Assembly: GCF_020144665.1 (NCBI RefSeq) | Contig: NZ_JAAHBQ010000038.1 | Location: 1 to 64,000, forward strand | Length of the DNA: 64,000 bases | Reading direction: 5' to 3' | From: Oscillatoria salina IIICB1 | GTDB taxonomy: Bacteria > Cyanobacteriota > Cyanobacteriia > Cyanobacteriales > SIO1D9 | In this document: positions 18,536-28,093 of the stretch, piece after piece | Position numbering within the stretch: the first letter of the stretch is position 1 | Layout of the letters: each line of letters starts with the position of its first letter | Notes under the pieces: generated by a model | Database searches by the model: none | Told to the model about the DNA's origin: nothing | The model's input: only the letters and a program-made list of their open reading frames with translations | Translations under genes and position numbers: made by a program

Positions 18536-19165
18536 ATGGTTAGTTGGTCTATCGAAGAATCGGATTATCAAGGTACGACAGGTTGGAGTTTTGATACTTC
18601 TAGCAGTGGATATCTGCAAATTCAGCCGAATGGTGGTGGCTCTGAACCTACTGCTGTACCTTTTCTCTGGTGGAATGCTAGAAGAAGTAATTATGTCCAC
18701 GGATTCAACTGGTGGGAAGATTACGACTTTGGTACAGTCCAGAATTCCACGAATTCTTTACTAGAAAATTCACGTTTTATCAAGTTTGAATCTGATGAAG
18801 TTCCTGATGAAATCTACTATTTAGTTCTACCCGATCTCGATACCGATTTCTTTATTAATTTGGCTAGTGAATCGCTCGATATAGACAGCTACGATCCTAG
18901 TTACGAAAGCGGATTTTTTGATAATATTCTTAGCCGCGAGTATAGCTTAAATGTCGAATACTCACAACCACAACTAGAAATTACCGATTTCTGTCAAACT
19001 ATTCAATGTCAGGTAACACCCTTACCTCCCGATCCGACTAATACTACTGTTCCCGAACCTAGTTCTACTTTTAGTATCTTAGGATTAGCGGCTATCTTCT
19101 TCGTAATAATTATCAAGCGCAGTTTATTACCAAAGCGGAGTAAAATCTTTTCTAGTCAGCGATAA
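18536..19165 (+). CDS. PEP-CTERM-like protein without an evident signal peptide
   Basis: The 209-residue product ends with a tripartite sorting signal typical of PEP-CTERM proteins: a Pro-Glu-Pro motif (VPEPSSTFS), a hydrophobic helix (ILGLAAIFFVIII) and a basic tail (KRSLLPKRSK). The N-terminus (MVSWSIEESDYQGTTGW) is acidic and soluble, not a signal peptide. An AGGAG ribosome binding site at 18523-18527 supports this start, and an in-frame stop at 18488 rules out a longer form. Either the family member lost its leader or export is unusual. The mature part is Asp/Ser-rich and not recognised. Confidence 0.65.
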   Translation: MVSWSIEESDYQGTTGWSFDTSSSGYLQIQPNGGGSEPTAVPFLWWNARRSNYVHGFNWWEDYDFGTVQNSTNSLLENSRFIKFESDEVPDEIYYLVLPDLDTDFFINLASESLDIDSYDPSYESGFFDNILSREYSLNVEYSQPQLEITDFCQTIQCQVTPLPPDPTNTTVPEPSSTFSILGLAAIFFVIIIKRSLLPKRSKIFSSQR

Positions 19166-19199
19166 CAATCAACACTAGAAAGTTCGGGAGAGTATAATC

Positions 19200-22100
19200 A
19201 TGAAATGGATAAATAAGAAGTGCTTTTTGTTACCATTTGCTTTATTTTTACTTCCAGAAGTAGTAACAGCGCAAATTGTTCCAGATAATACTCTCCCAAA
19301 TAATTCAATTGTCACTCCCAATGGTAACACAATTACGATTGACGGCGGGACAGAATTAAATAGTAATTTATTTCACAGTTTTACTCAATTCTCGCTGCCC
19401 ACTAATGTCGAAACTTTCTTCAATAATTCGCCACAAATTAGCAATATTTTCAGTCGAATAACAGGTGCATCAATTTCTGAAATTGACGGAATTATATCTG
19501 CTAATGGCACAGCAAATCTCTTTTTAATCAACCCCAATGGAATTATATTCGGTCCCAATGCTCAACTTAATTTAGGTGGTTCTTTCTTGGCTACAACTGC
19601 TGAAAGTGTCGTTTTTGCTGATGGAACAGAATTTAGCGCGACTAATCCTAATAGTTCGGTTCAACTAACAATTAGTGTCCCAATTGGACTACAATTTGGA
19701 CAAACACCAGGTAATATTGTTAATCAATCTCAAGCTACTTTATTAATACCACAACCACCCAGTCCTATTCCACAATCGCCCATAGAAAGACCCGTCGGTT
19801 TGCAAGTTGCTCCGGAAAAAACTTTAGCACTAATTGGCGGTAATGTTATTATGCCAGGAGGTATTCTAACTGCTTTTGGTGGCGATACTGCACTGGGAGG
19901 ACGAGTAGAAATTGGTAGTGTTAATAATGAAGGTTTTGTCAGTTTAACACCAGTAGTAGATGGTTGGGAATTAGGTTACGAAGCAGTAGAAACATTTGGC
20001 AATATCGATCTTTTTGCACGTAGTGTAATTTTTGCAGGTGGTGCTGGTGGCGGCAATATTAGTTTGCATGGTGGAAATATTAATGTTAGCCAAGGTTCCC
20101 GACTAATTTTAAATACTTTAGGGGATATTAACGGTGGCGATATTATCGTTAATGCTACTGACTCAGTACAACTAATAGGCGGCGATCCTAATCGACTGAC
20201 AGGTTTGAGTATGGAAACTCGCGGCACAGGTGCAAGCGGGAATTTAACCATAAATACCACAAGATTGATAATGGAAGAGGGAGCGCAAGCATCTACTGCT
20301 ACTTTTAGTACAGGTAATGGTGGAAATATAATTGTTAATGCTTCTGAATTAGTTCAGCTTAGTGGTATAGAAATATCCGGTGAGCCTGGTGGCATCTTAT
20401 CAGGAACAGTTGGTTTAGCAAAAGGCGGTGATATTAGCGTAAATAGCGATCGCTTAATTGTTGAAAATGAAGCTGGATTATCAACTTTAACCGATCCTAG
20501 CAGATTAGTCGATGGACAAAATATAACATTTGACTCTATTGTTGATAATTTTACAGAATATAATCAACCCGCAGGCAATTTAACAATAGAAACAAGAGAA
20601 CTAATCGTCCGCGAACAAGCGCAAATCCAAACTTCTACTTTCGGTGCTGGTGATGCAGGTAATTTATTAATTCAGGCTAAAGATTTTGTAGAAGTAATTA
20701 ATGGTGGGATTTTTGCTCAGGTTGAGTTTGTCGAATTAGATGGGGAACTTTTACAAGCAACAGGAGAAAGTGGAGATTTAACTGTTGAAACCTCAAGATT
20801 AAGATTATTAGAGGGAGGACAAATTACAACTTCTACTTTTGGTGTAGGAAATGCGGGAAATTTATCTATTTTTGCTACAGAATTAATTGAAGCAATAGGT
20901 GGAGAAGAAAATCCAAGCGGTTTATTTACACAAGTTAATACTGCAATATCTAAAGATGAACGCGAATTTGCTACTACCGGAAATGGAGGTAATCTCATTA
21001 TCGAAACTCTGAATTTAAGAGTTTTATCAGGAGCGCAAATTTCCGTCGGTACTGATAGCATTGGTTCAGGAGGAAATGCTAATATTACAGCAGACACGGT
21101 TGAAATAACTGGATTTTTCCCTACTGTTCCAGAAGCAGATTTTAGTGCTATTACTGCGGTTACGGTAGGAGAGGGAGAGGCAGGAAATTTAACAATAAAT
21201 TCTGAGCAGGTTAGGGTACAGGATGGAGGGCAAATTACAACTTCGACTCGCGGTACAGGAAATAGCGGAACTTTATTTATTAATGCAACAGAGTTTGTCG
21301 AGGTTAGCGGTATTGGGATTGCACCTAATCTTACTTTACCCAGTAGGATTTCTGCTCGCACTGAAGGTGTAGGAAATGCAGGTGAAATAACTATTGATAC
21401 TCCAAAACTTTTGTTAGAAAATGGAGGTGAAATTGCTGCTTCTACTACAATTCCAGAAGATACTAACTTTGAAAATACAGTCTTTGGAGATGGCGGACGT
21501 TTACTAATTAATGCTAGTAATTTTGTTGAAGTAACTGGTATTAATGAAACTTTCCCTAGCCGGATTTCTACTCGTACTACGACAAACGGCGATGCAGGCG
21601 ATTTAACTATTAATAGTCCAAGGATTTCTGTAGCAGATGGAGGTGAAATTTCTGCCTTTACTACTAATGCAGGCAATGGAGGAATTTTATCTATCTTTGC
21701 AGAAGATTTGCTTGAAGTAACGGGAAGAAATAGTAGTATTTCTGCTAGTTCGGATGGTAGTGGTGATGCAGGTAATTTACTAATCAATTCCCAAAAAACA
21801 AATGTTTTTAATGGAGGAGAAATCTCGGCTTCTACTAGCAATACTGGTGATGCAGGGAGGTTATCTATTGACACTTCTCAGTTAACCGTGAATGGCTTTA
21901 ATAGCAGCGTATCTACTCGGACTACAGGTGCAGGAAATGCCGGAAATGTAACTATTGATTCACTTCAGGTACAGGTGGAGTCTGGAGGTGAAATTAGTGC
22001 TACCACTTTGAGTGAGGGAAATGGCGGTAGTTTGTCGATTGATGCGGAAGATTTAGTGGAAGTAACGGGAATAAATAGTATAGTTTCTGTTAGTTCAGAA

Positions 22101-24596
22101 GGGAGGGGTAAGGCGGGAGAATTAACTATTAATAGTGAAATAGTTGGGGTACGAGAAGCAGGTGAGATTACTGCTTCTACTACTAATTCTGGAGATGGGG
22201 GAAATTTATTTATCAACGCGGAAGAATTGACAATTAATGGCAGAGATAGTAATATTTCTGCTAGTTCTAGTGGTAGTGGTAATGCGGGTGATTTGAGGTT
22301 ATCAGGATCTCGCATTTCACTCACTAACGAAGCACAAGTGAATGTCAGTGGCGAAGGTTCCGGTGCGGCTGGTAATATATCTATTAATGCACCAAATCTT
22401 ACCCTGGATAGAGGTGCGAGTCTCCGGGCTGAAACTCGCGCTGGTGAAGGTAATATTGAAATTAACTCTGACGATCTCCGTTTGCTTCGTAATAGCAGCA
22501 TTATTAGTGATGCACAGGGTACGGCAATTGGCGGTAATATTACTATTACTACTCAGACTTTAACTGCAATTGAAAATAGCGATATTTCTGCAAATGCTGA
22601 AGAAAGTTTTGGCGGTCGGGTGATAATTAATGCAGAGGGAATTTTTGGGACGGAATTCCGCGAAGCACAAACTATTGCTAGCGATATTACTGCTACTTCG
22701 GAATTGGGACCTCAATTTAGCGGTATTGTCGAAATTAATACACCCGAAATCGATCCTACTTCTGGTTTAGTTGAATTAGAAGATGAAATTGTCGATATTG
22801 CTAGTTTAATTGACCAAAATATTTGTCGCGTAAGTGAAGGTAGTCAATTAATAATTCCTGGTAGTGGTGGTTTACCTCCTTCTCCGAATCAACTTATCGA
22901 ACCCACAAATATTTTTGATGATTTGGGGGATGATGAAACGAAACAATTAAATAACCGAGAAATCGTTCCAGCCCAAGGATGGTTAATTAATTCTGAGGGT
23001 AAAATTGAATTAACTGCTCGTCCGATCGAAATAGCTTCTAATAATTGCCAAAACTTGACAAAAAGCAACTTTTCTGATTCGGAAATGATTGTCTCTCAAA
23101 ATTCAATTCCCGACTCAATTACTGTAGCTCGGTTTCAGTTTGAAGGCAATAGTGTTTTCAGCGACGAAGAGTTAGCAAATGTTACGGAAGAATTTCTGAA
23201 TCGGCGACTAAGCTTAGGAGAATTACAAGCAGTAAGTTCGGCGATTACCGAATTATACGTCAATAACAAATATATTACTTCTGGTGCTTATATTAAACCA
23301 CAAACTATTGAAAATGGAGTAGTTGTAGTCCAAGTTTTAGAAGGAAAATTAACTGAAATAAAGGTCAAAACCGACGGAAGATTAAACTCGAATTATATCA
23401 GCAGTCGAATCAGACGCACTACAGGAGGCTTAGTTAATCAAGAGCAACTTTTAGAAGGCTTACAATTGTTAGTTTTGGATGAGTTGATTGAAGAAGTAAA
23501 AGCAGAATTATTACCAGATGTCCAGCCGGGAACGAATGTTTTAGAAATCGAGATTAAAGAAGCAAACCCTTGGGATTTAAACGTAGTAGCAAATAACGGG
23601 CGATCGCCAGCCGTGGGAAGTTTCCGAAGAGGGGGGGGATTGAGTTATAATAACTTGTTAGGAATCGGCGATCGCGTCGCACTCAGCTACGGAAACACTG
23701 ATGGTAGCGATGAATTCCAAGCTAGTTATACTGTACCTTTAAATGGTCGTAACTCAACCCTATCTTTTCGCTACGCAGAAAGCAGTAATCGAGTAATTGA
23801 AGAACCTTTCAATCAAGTAGACATTGCCGCAGACTCTCGCAGTTACGAACTGAGTTATCGCGATCCAATTATTCTCACACCGCGCCAAGAATTAGCTTTA
23901 GGACTAACTTTTTCCCGTCAGGAAAGTCAAAGTTCAATTTTAGGTGTAGATTTCCCTCTTTCCCCAGGTGCGAATGCAAACGGAGAAACCAAAATTTCAG
24001 CGTTGCGCTTTTTTCAAGTATGGACAAAACAAGGAGAAAATAATATCATAGGTTTGCGATCGGAGTTCAATTTCGGTGTAGATTGGTTCGGTGCTACTGA
24101 GAATAATGATGCGCCAGATAGTAACTTTTTTGCTTGGCGAGGACAAGCCCAGTGGGTAAGGCAACTAGGCAATGAAAATACTATATTATTAACACGAGGA
24201 AATGTCCAATTAGCTGCCCAAGAATTGCTAGGATTAGAAAGATTTGGTTTAGGTGGTTTAGGAAGTGTGCGTGGTTATCGCCAAGATGCTTTACTAACAG
24301 ATAATGGTGCATTTGGTTCGTTAGAAATTTGGCTACCTGTAGGTATAATTCCCGAAAATTGGGGAGTTTTGCAACTGACACCTTTTCTGGATATGGGTGC
24401 AGCTTGGAATAGCAACAGCGATGTTAATATTGATAACAATTTTTTAGTTTCCACCGGAATAGGTTTACAATTGCGACTGAGAAATAACTTGACACTACGC
24501 CTAGACTACGGTATTCCTTTAGTGGATATCGATTCCAGAGACAGAACGTGGCAAGAAAACGGTTTGTATTTCTCAGTTACCTCAAGTCCTTTCTGA
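19200..24596 (+). CDS. fused TpsA-TpsB: haemagglutinin-type exoprotein with its own FhaC/ShlB-like transporter
   Basis: One uninterrupted frame encodes 1,798 residues. After a signal peptide (residues 1-24, ending VVTAQ) comes a TPS/haemagglutination-activity domain (about 25-165; NPNGIIFGPNAQLNLGGSFLAT). Some 1,000 residues of beta-helix repeats follow, built on GNAGNLTIN and GGQITTST-like units. From about residue 1307 the sequence changes to a POTRA domain (ITVARFQFEGNSVFSDEEL). It ends in an FhaC/ShlB-type barrel (NPWDLNVVANNGRSP to the C-terminal Phe). In ordinary two-partner secretion these are two proteins. Here the exoprotein and its outer-membrane transporter are one chain. The CHAT gene downstream overlaps its 3' end by 49 bases. 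Confidence 0.88.
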   Translation: MKWINKKCFLLPFALFLLPEVVTAQIVPDNTLPNNSIVTPNGNTITIDGGTELNSNLFHSFTQFSLPTNVETFFNNSPQISNIFSRITGASISEIDGIISANGTANLFLINPNGIIFGPNAQLNLGGSFLATTAESVVFADGTEFSATNPNSSVQLTISVPIGLQFGQTPGNIVNQSQATLLIPQPPSPIPQSPIERPVGLQVAPEKTLALIGGNVIMPGGILTAFGGDTALGGRVEIGSVNNEGFVSLTPVVDGWELGYEAVETFGNIDLFARSVIFAGGAGGGNISLHGGNINVSQGSRLILNTLGDINGGDIIVNATDSVQLIGGDPNRLTGLSMETRGTGASGNLTINTTRLIMEEGAQASTATFSTGNGGNIIVNASELVQLSGIEISGEPGGILSGTVGLAKGGDISVNSDRLIVENEAGLSTLTDPSRLVDGQNITFDSIVDNFTEYNQPAGNLTIETRELIVREQAQIQTSTFGAGDAGNLLIQAKDFVEVINGGIFAQVEFVELDGELLQATGESGDLTVETSRLRLLEGGQITTSTFGVGNAGNLSIFATELIEAIGGEENPSGLFTQVNTAISKDEREFATTGNGGNLIIETLNLRVLSGAQISVGTDSIGSGGNANITADTVEITGFFPTVPEADFSAITAVTVGEGEAGNLTINSEQVRVQDGGQITTSTRGTGNSGTLFINATEFVEVSGIGIAPNLTLPSRISARTEGVGNAGEITIDTPKLLLENGGEIAASTTIPEDTNFENTVFGDGGRLLINASNFVEVTGINETFPSRISTRTTTNGDAGDLTINSPRISVADGGEISAFTTNAGNGGILSIFAEDLLEVTGRNSSISASSDGSGDAGNLLINSQKTNVFNGGEISASTSNTGDAGRLSIDTSQLTVNGFNSSVSTRTTGAGNAGNVTIDSLQVQVESGGEISATTLSEGNGGSLSIDAEDLVEVTGINSIVSVSSEGRGKAGELTINSEIVGVREAGEITASTTNSGDGGNLFINAEELTINGRDSNISASSSGSGNAGDLRLSGSRISLTNEAQVNVSGEGSGAAGNISINAPNLTLDRGASLRAETRAGEGNIEINSDDLRLLRNSSIISDAQGTAIGGNITITTQTLTAIENSDISANAEESFGGRVIINAEGIFGTEFREAQTIASDITATSELGPQFSGIVEINTPEIDPTSGLVELEDEIVDIASLIDQNICRVSEGSQLIIPGSGGLPPSPNQLIEPTNIFDDLGDDETKQLNNREIVPAQGWLINSEGKIELTARPIEIASNNCQNLTKSNFSDSEMIVSQNSIPDSITVARFQFEGNSVFSDEELANVTEEFLNRRLSLGELQAVSSAITELYVNNKYITSGAYIKPQTIENGVVVVQVLEGKLTEIKVKTDGRLNSNYISSRIRRTTGGLVNQEQLLEGLQLLVLDELIEEVKAELLPDVQPGTNVLEIEIKEANPWDLNVVANNGRSPAVGSFRRGGGLSYNNLLGIGDRVALSYGNTDGSDEFQASYTVPLNGRNSTLSFRYAESSNRVIEEPFNQVDIAADSRSYELSYRDPIILTPRQELALGLTFSRQESQSSILGVDFPLSPGANANGETKISALRFFQVWTKQGENNIIGLRSEFNFGVDWFGATENNDAPDSNFFAWRGQAQWVRQLGNENTILLTRGNVQLAAQELLGLERFGLGGLGSVRGYRQDALLTDNGAFGSLEIWLPVGIIPENWGVLQLTPFLDMGAAWNSNSDVNIDNNFLVSTGIGLQLRLRNNLTLRLDYGIPLVDIDSRDRTWQENGLYFSVTSSPF

Positions 24597-27427
24597 GACA
24601 AAGTTTCAGCTTAGTTTTGGTAGCTATTCTGGGGTTTAGTTTCAGCCTCAGCCTACATAATTTGCAACCGCTACAGGCAACTCCACCAACGTCTGTCTCA
24701 AGCAGCCTGTGTCATTCCCAAGCGCAAGCAACTAACTTAATCCAATTAGGTAAACAAAGCTATCAAATGGGGCGTTTTGCCGATGCTGTGAATTGTTGGC
24801 AACAGGCGCTAACAGCATATTCTGACGATTTTGTCAAGCAAGCACAGATATCCAGTCAATTGTCCTTAGCGTATCAGCAAATGGGGCAATGGAAAGAAGC
24901 AGAAGAGGCGATCGGGTCTATTCTTCCTCTACTTGACAGCTTACCAGAACGAACTCGCGCCCAAGTATTAAACACCCAAGGACGTTTATTATTAGCAACA
25001 GGAAAAGCCGGAGAAGCCTTTGAAACTTGGCAAGAAGCCGAAAAATTATATGAAGAAAGCGATAACCAAAAAGGCGTAATTGGCAGCCAAATTAATCAAG
25101 TGACAGCCTTGCAAACATTAGGGCGATATCGTCAAGCTTTAAAGCAGCTAAAAAATTTGCAAGAAACACTCGAAACTCAACCAGATAATCTCCTCAAAGC
25201 ACGAGCATATCTAAGTTTAGGAAACGCTTTGCAAGCAATAGGGGATTTAGAAAATTCTTACTGTAGTTTAGAAAAAAGTTTGGCAATTACTCAAACAAAA
25301 ATTTTACCATCTTATCAAACTCTTCAAGGAAAAGTTCTTCTCAGCTTAGGTAATACCGCTCAAGCCCTTGGCAAAAAATTGCAACAAGATCGAGGAAATC
25401 TAAGCGAGGGTAATTTTCAAAATATAACTAAAAAGCTTGAATTAGTAGAAAACTGTCAAACTAATGAGCCATCTTTATCTTTATCGGGAAACTCAATTTT
25501 GAAGTCTTATCAAGAAGCTGAGAGACTTTATCGCCAACTAATCAAGCAAACATCTACGGATATTACTACTAAAATTCAGGCACAAATTAATTTATTAATT
25601 TTATATTCAGTAATAGATAAATACTTACAAGCAACTAATAGAACCTCAGATGATATTCGGCAATCAATCATTGAATTATTACCTCAAATAAAAGATAATT
25701 TTCAGTATTTACCAATTAACAGAAATTCAATCTTCTCCCAAATTAATTTTAGCCAAACTACGATTCAACTTAAAAAAAACAAGCCTTACCTAGCTGATAG
25801 TGAGCTTATTTCCTGGGATGAAATAGAAAATATTTTGACAAAAGCGAATGAAGATGCTGTAATTCTTCAAGACCAATATGCAGAAGCTTATACTTTGGGG
25901 TATCTTGGTATGCTGTATGTGAAACTTGACAAGTTAGAACAAGCCAGAGAATTTACAGAAAAAGCTTTAATCAAAGCTGAAGCTATTCAGGCTTTAGAAA
26001 TCATTTATCAGTGGCAAGCACAGCTAGGAAACATAGCTAAAATTAAGTCTCCAAGAGATAATAATAAAGCAATTAAATATTATAGTGCCGCCGTCGAAAC
26101 ACTGAACAAATTGCGCGAACAAAATTTAGTTGGCATTGACTTCGATTTGGAAAATTTTAATGCTAACTTACAATTTTATTTTCGGGAAAATGTTGAACCA
26201 ATTTATCGAGAATTAATTAATTTACTGTTACCATTTCAAGAGAATGTTAGTCAAGAAAGACTTAAAGAAGCTCTTTGGGTAATGGACTCACTGCAATTAG
26301 CTGAAATTGAAAACTTTATTGAATGTCAAGTACAACCAGTAGCCAATAAGTTAGAAATAGAAGAACTAGAAGAAGTTTTCAGTAAGTTTGATGCGACTAA
26401 TGCGGCGCTGATTTATCCAATTATTTTGGGTGAGAGAATAGAAGTTATTATTTACCTACCTCAGCAAGGTATTTTAAGGTATTCTCATTTAATAAATAAA
26501 GAAAAAGCTGAAGAGACAATTGAACAATTACGCAAGAATTTGTTTGATAAAACTCAACCTAATCCAGAAACCTATATCTTACCTAATGCTCAAAAGATTT
26601 ATCAATGGTTGCTAGCAGATGCGGAAGAAGAAATAGCCAAAAGTCAAATCAAAACTTTAGTATTTGTCTTAGAAGATTCTTTGCGAAATATACCAATTGC
26701 TGCTCTCCATGATAGTGGGCAATATCTAATCCAGAAAGGGTACGGAATAGTATTACTTCCTAGTTTAAGACTGTTAGAAACTGACCCTTTAGAGCGAAAC
26801 GAATTAACTGCTTTAGCTGCCGGATTAACTGAACCGCGTAACGGTTTTTCTCCATTACCTTATGTGGAAAATGAATTAAGCGGAATTAAAGAGGTTTTAA
26901 AAGATACCGAGCAACCCTTACTCAATCAAGAATTTACTGAGAAAAATCTCCATAATCAACTGAAAAACTCTTCTCAGGCTATAGTTCATTTAGCTACTCA
27001 TGGAAAGTTTCACTCTAACCCAGAAGAAACATTTATTTTAACTGGCAATAATAAAATCAAGGTAAAAGAATTAGATGAATTTCTCAGAAGTCAAACTCGC
27101 ACTAGAAAAGAAAAAATTGAACTATTTGTTCTCAGTGCTTGTGAAACTGCTCAAGGTAATAAACGAGCAGCTTTGGGACTTGCTGGAGTAGCTGTTAAAA
27201 CAGGAGCAAAAACTACTTTGGCAACGCTGTGGCAAGTTGCCGATGAATCTACAGCTATGTTAATGATTGAGTTCTATAAAAAGTTAGTTAGTGAAGAGGA
27301 GGTAAGTATTGCAGAAGCACTCCGCAGCGTTCAGCAAATTTGGTTAGAAAATGAGAATAAGGATGGCAATGATTGGTCACATCCTTATTATTGGTCTCCA
27401 TTTGTTTTAGTCGGTAACTGGCAATAA
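24548..27427 (+). CDS. exported TPR-CHAT protein (caspase-like)
   Basis: The 959-residue product begins at a GTG inside the end of the TPS gene, so translation is probably coupled. An export signal is seen at about residues 15-43 (LRQSFSLVLVAILGFSFSLSL). TPR-like repeats span about 60-500 (NLIQLGKQSYQMGRFADAVNCWQQAL and later copies). The C-terminal CHAT domain starts near 640. Its predicted catalytic dyad is His818 (VHLATHGKFH) and Cys865 (LFVLSACETAQG), and the domain ends with the HPYYWSPFVLVGNW signature. CHAT domains are caspase-fold proteases. The position suggests it processes or regulates the overlapping exoprotein, but that is inference. Confidence 0.9.
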   Translation: MARKRFVFLSYLKSFLRQSFSLVLVAILGFSFSLSLHNLQPLQATPPTSVSSSLCHSQAQATNLIQLGKQSYQMGRFADAVNCWQQALTAYSDDFVKQAQISSQLSLAYQQMGQWKEAEEAIGSILPLLDSLPERTRAQVLNTQGRLLLATGKAGEAFETWQEAEKLYEESDNQKGVIGSQINQVTALQTLGRYRQALKQLKNLQETLETQPDNLLKARAYLSLGNALQAIGDLENSYCSLEKSLAITQTKILPSYQTLQGKVLLSLGNTAQALGKKLQQDRGNLSEGNFQNITKKLELVENCQTNEPSLSLSGNSILKSYQEAERLYRQLIKQTSTDITTKIQAQINLLILYSVIDKYLQATNRTSDDIRQSIIELLPQIKDNFQYLPINRNSIFSQINFSQTTIQLKKNKPYLADSELISWDEIENILTKANEDAVILQDQYAEAYTLGYLGMLYVKLDKLEQAREFTEKALIKAEAIQALEIIYQWQAQLGNIAKIKSPRDNNKAIKYYSAAVETLNKLREQNLVGIDFDLENFNANLQFYFRENVEPIYRELINLLLPFQENVSQERLKEALWVMDSLQLAEIENFIECQVQPVANKLEIEELEEVFSKFDATNAALIYPIILGERIEVIIYLPQQGILRYSHLINKEKAEETIEQLRKNLFDKTQPNPETYILPNAQKIYQWLLADAEEEIAKSQIKTLVFVLEDSLRNIPIAALHDSGQYLIQKGYGIVLLPSLRLLETDPLERNELTALAAGLTEPRNGFSPLPYVENELSGIKEVLKDTEQPLLNQEFTEKNLHNQLKNSSQAIVHLATHGKFHSNPEETFILTGNNKIKVKELDEFLRSQTRTRKEKIELFVLSACETAQGNKRAALGLAGVAVKTGAKTTLATLWQVADESTAMLMIEFYKKLVSEEEVSIAEALRSVQQIWLENENKDGNDWSHPYYWSPFVLVGNWQ

Positions 27428-27442
27428 ATTTGGGTTGATAGT

Positions 27443-28093
27443 TTACTGAGGTTTAAATCTAACAGTAACTTTGTCTTCAATTGGGTCTGAACTACCGATC
27501 GCCTCAACTTTAACAGTATAAGCAAATTCAGTTTGTAAAGACTCTTCTTCTTGAGGATAATCAAGCTGAATTTGAGAAGCATCTACTTGTTGTACTTGTC
27601 TTTGCCAGTTAACACCAGGTCCTTCGATGCTAACGATGTAGGCGATCGCGCCATCTACTCGCTCCCACCTTATTGGCGGTCGCGGATTTTCTGTCTCGCC
27701 GATAGGACTAACAATCACTTCTCCAGAGCGAATGATAACATCGTTGTTTGATAATACGGTACGACATAAAGGAGTAATACTCTTAAATTGCCGAGAAATA
27801 ATTTCTCTTTCTCTAGAATCTTGGTTGCAGTAAATTCTAACTTCTCCTGATAATCGTTGTACTCTATCCCTGTGACAAAGCCTTTCACCGTCAGCAATAT
27901 TGCGAACTGATTCGTTATAGCGATCGAGTAAAGCTTGACCACCTGGGGAAATTTCGATCCTCGCTACTGGATCGCAACTTTCACCTTTTGTTTGTGCTGC
28001 TACCTGCCGAAGTTGCAGTTTACCGAGAGTTACCCAATTTCCGGTAACTAAAGTTAAACATAAAACTACTGAAATTGATACTCTAGTTTTCAT
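27443..28093 (-). CDS. exported hypothetical protein with Fn3-like C-terminus
   Basis: I start the gene at ATG 28093 (MKTRVSISVVLCLTLVTG), which begins a signal peptide and overlaps the stop of the preceding CHAT gene as ATGA, a sign of translational coupling. The 216-residue product has three or four Cys in the middle part (CDPVARIEIS, ERLCHRD, IYCNQDS, TPLCRTV). A C-terminal beta-rich segment resembles a fibronectin type III fold (PPIRWERVDGAIAYIVSIEGPGVNW...FAYTVKVEAIG). The function is unknown. It is the last gene of the sigma-like/DUF1822/CHAT operon and converges on the exported CHAT gene with 15 bases between stops. Confidence 0.7.
   Translation of the reverse strand: MKTRVSISVVLCLTLVTGNWVTLGKLQLRQVAAQTKGESCDPVARIEISPGGQALLDRYNESVRNIADGERLCHRDRVQRLSGEVRIYCNQDSREREIISRQFKSITPLCRTVLSNNDVIIRSGEVIVSPIGETENPRPPIRWERVDGAIAYIVSIEGPGVNWQRQVQQVDASQIQLDYPQEEESLQTEFAYTVKVEAIGSSDPIEDKVTVRFKPQ

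Noticed and set aside
20717-21874. Long minus-strand frame (385 codons) opposite the TPS fusion
   Set aside because: It mirrors the repetitive codon pattern of the real gene on the + strand, its product is a Ser/Pro/Ile-rich low-complexity sequence, and it has no signals of its own.
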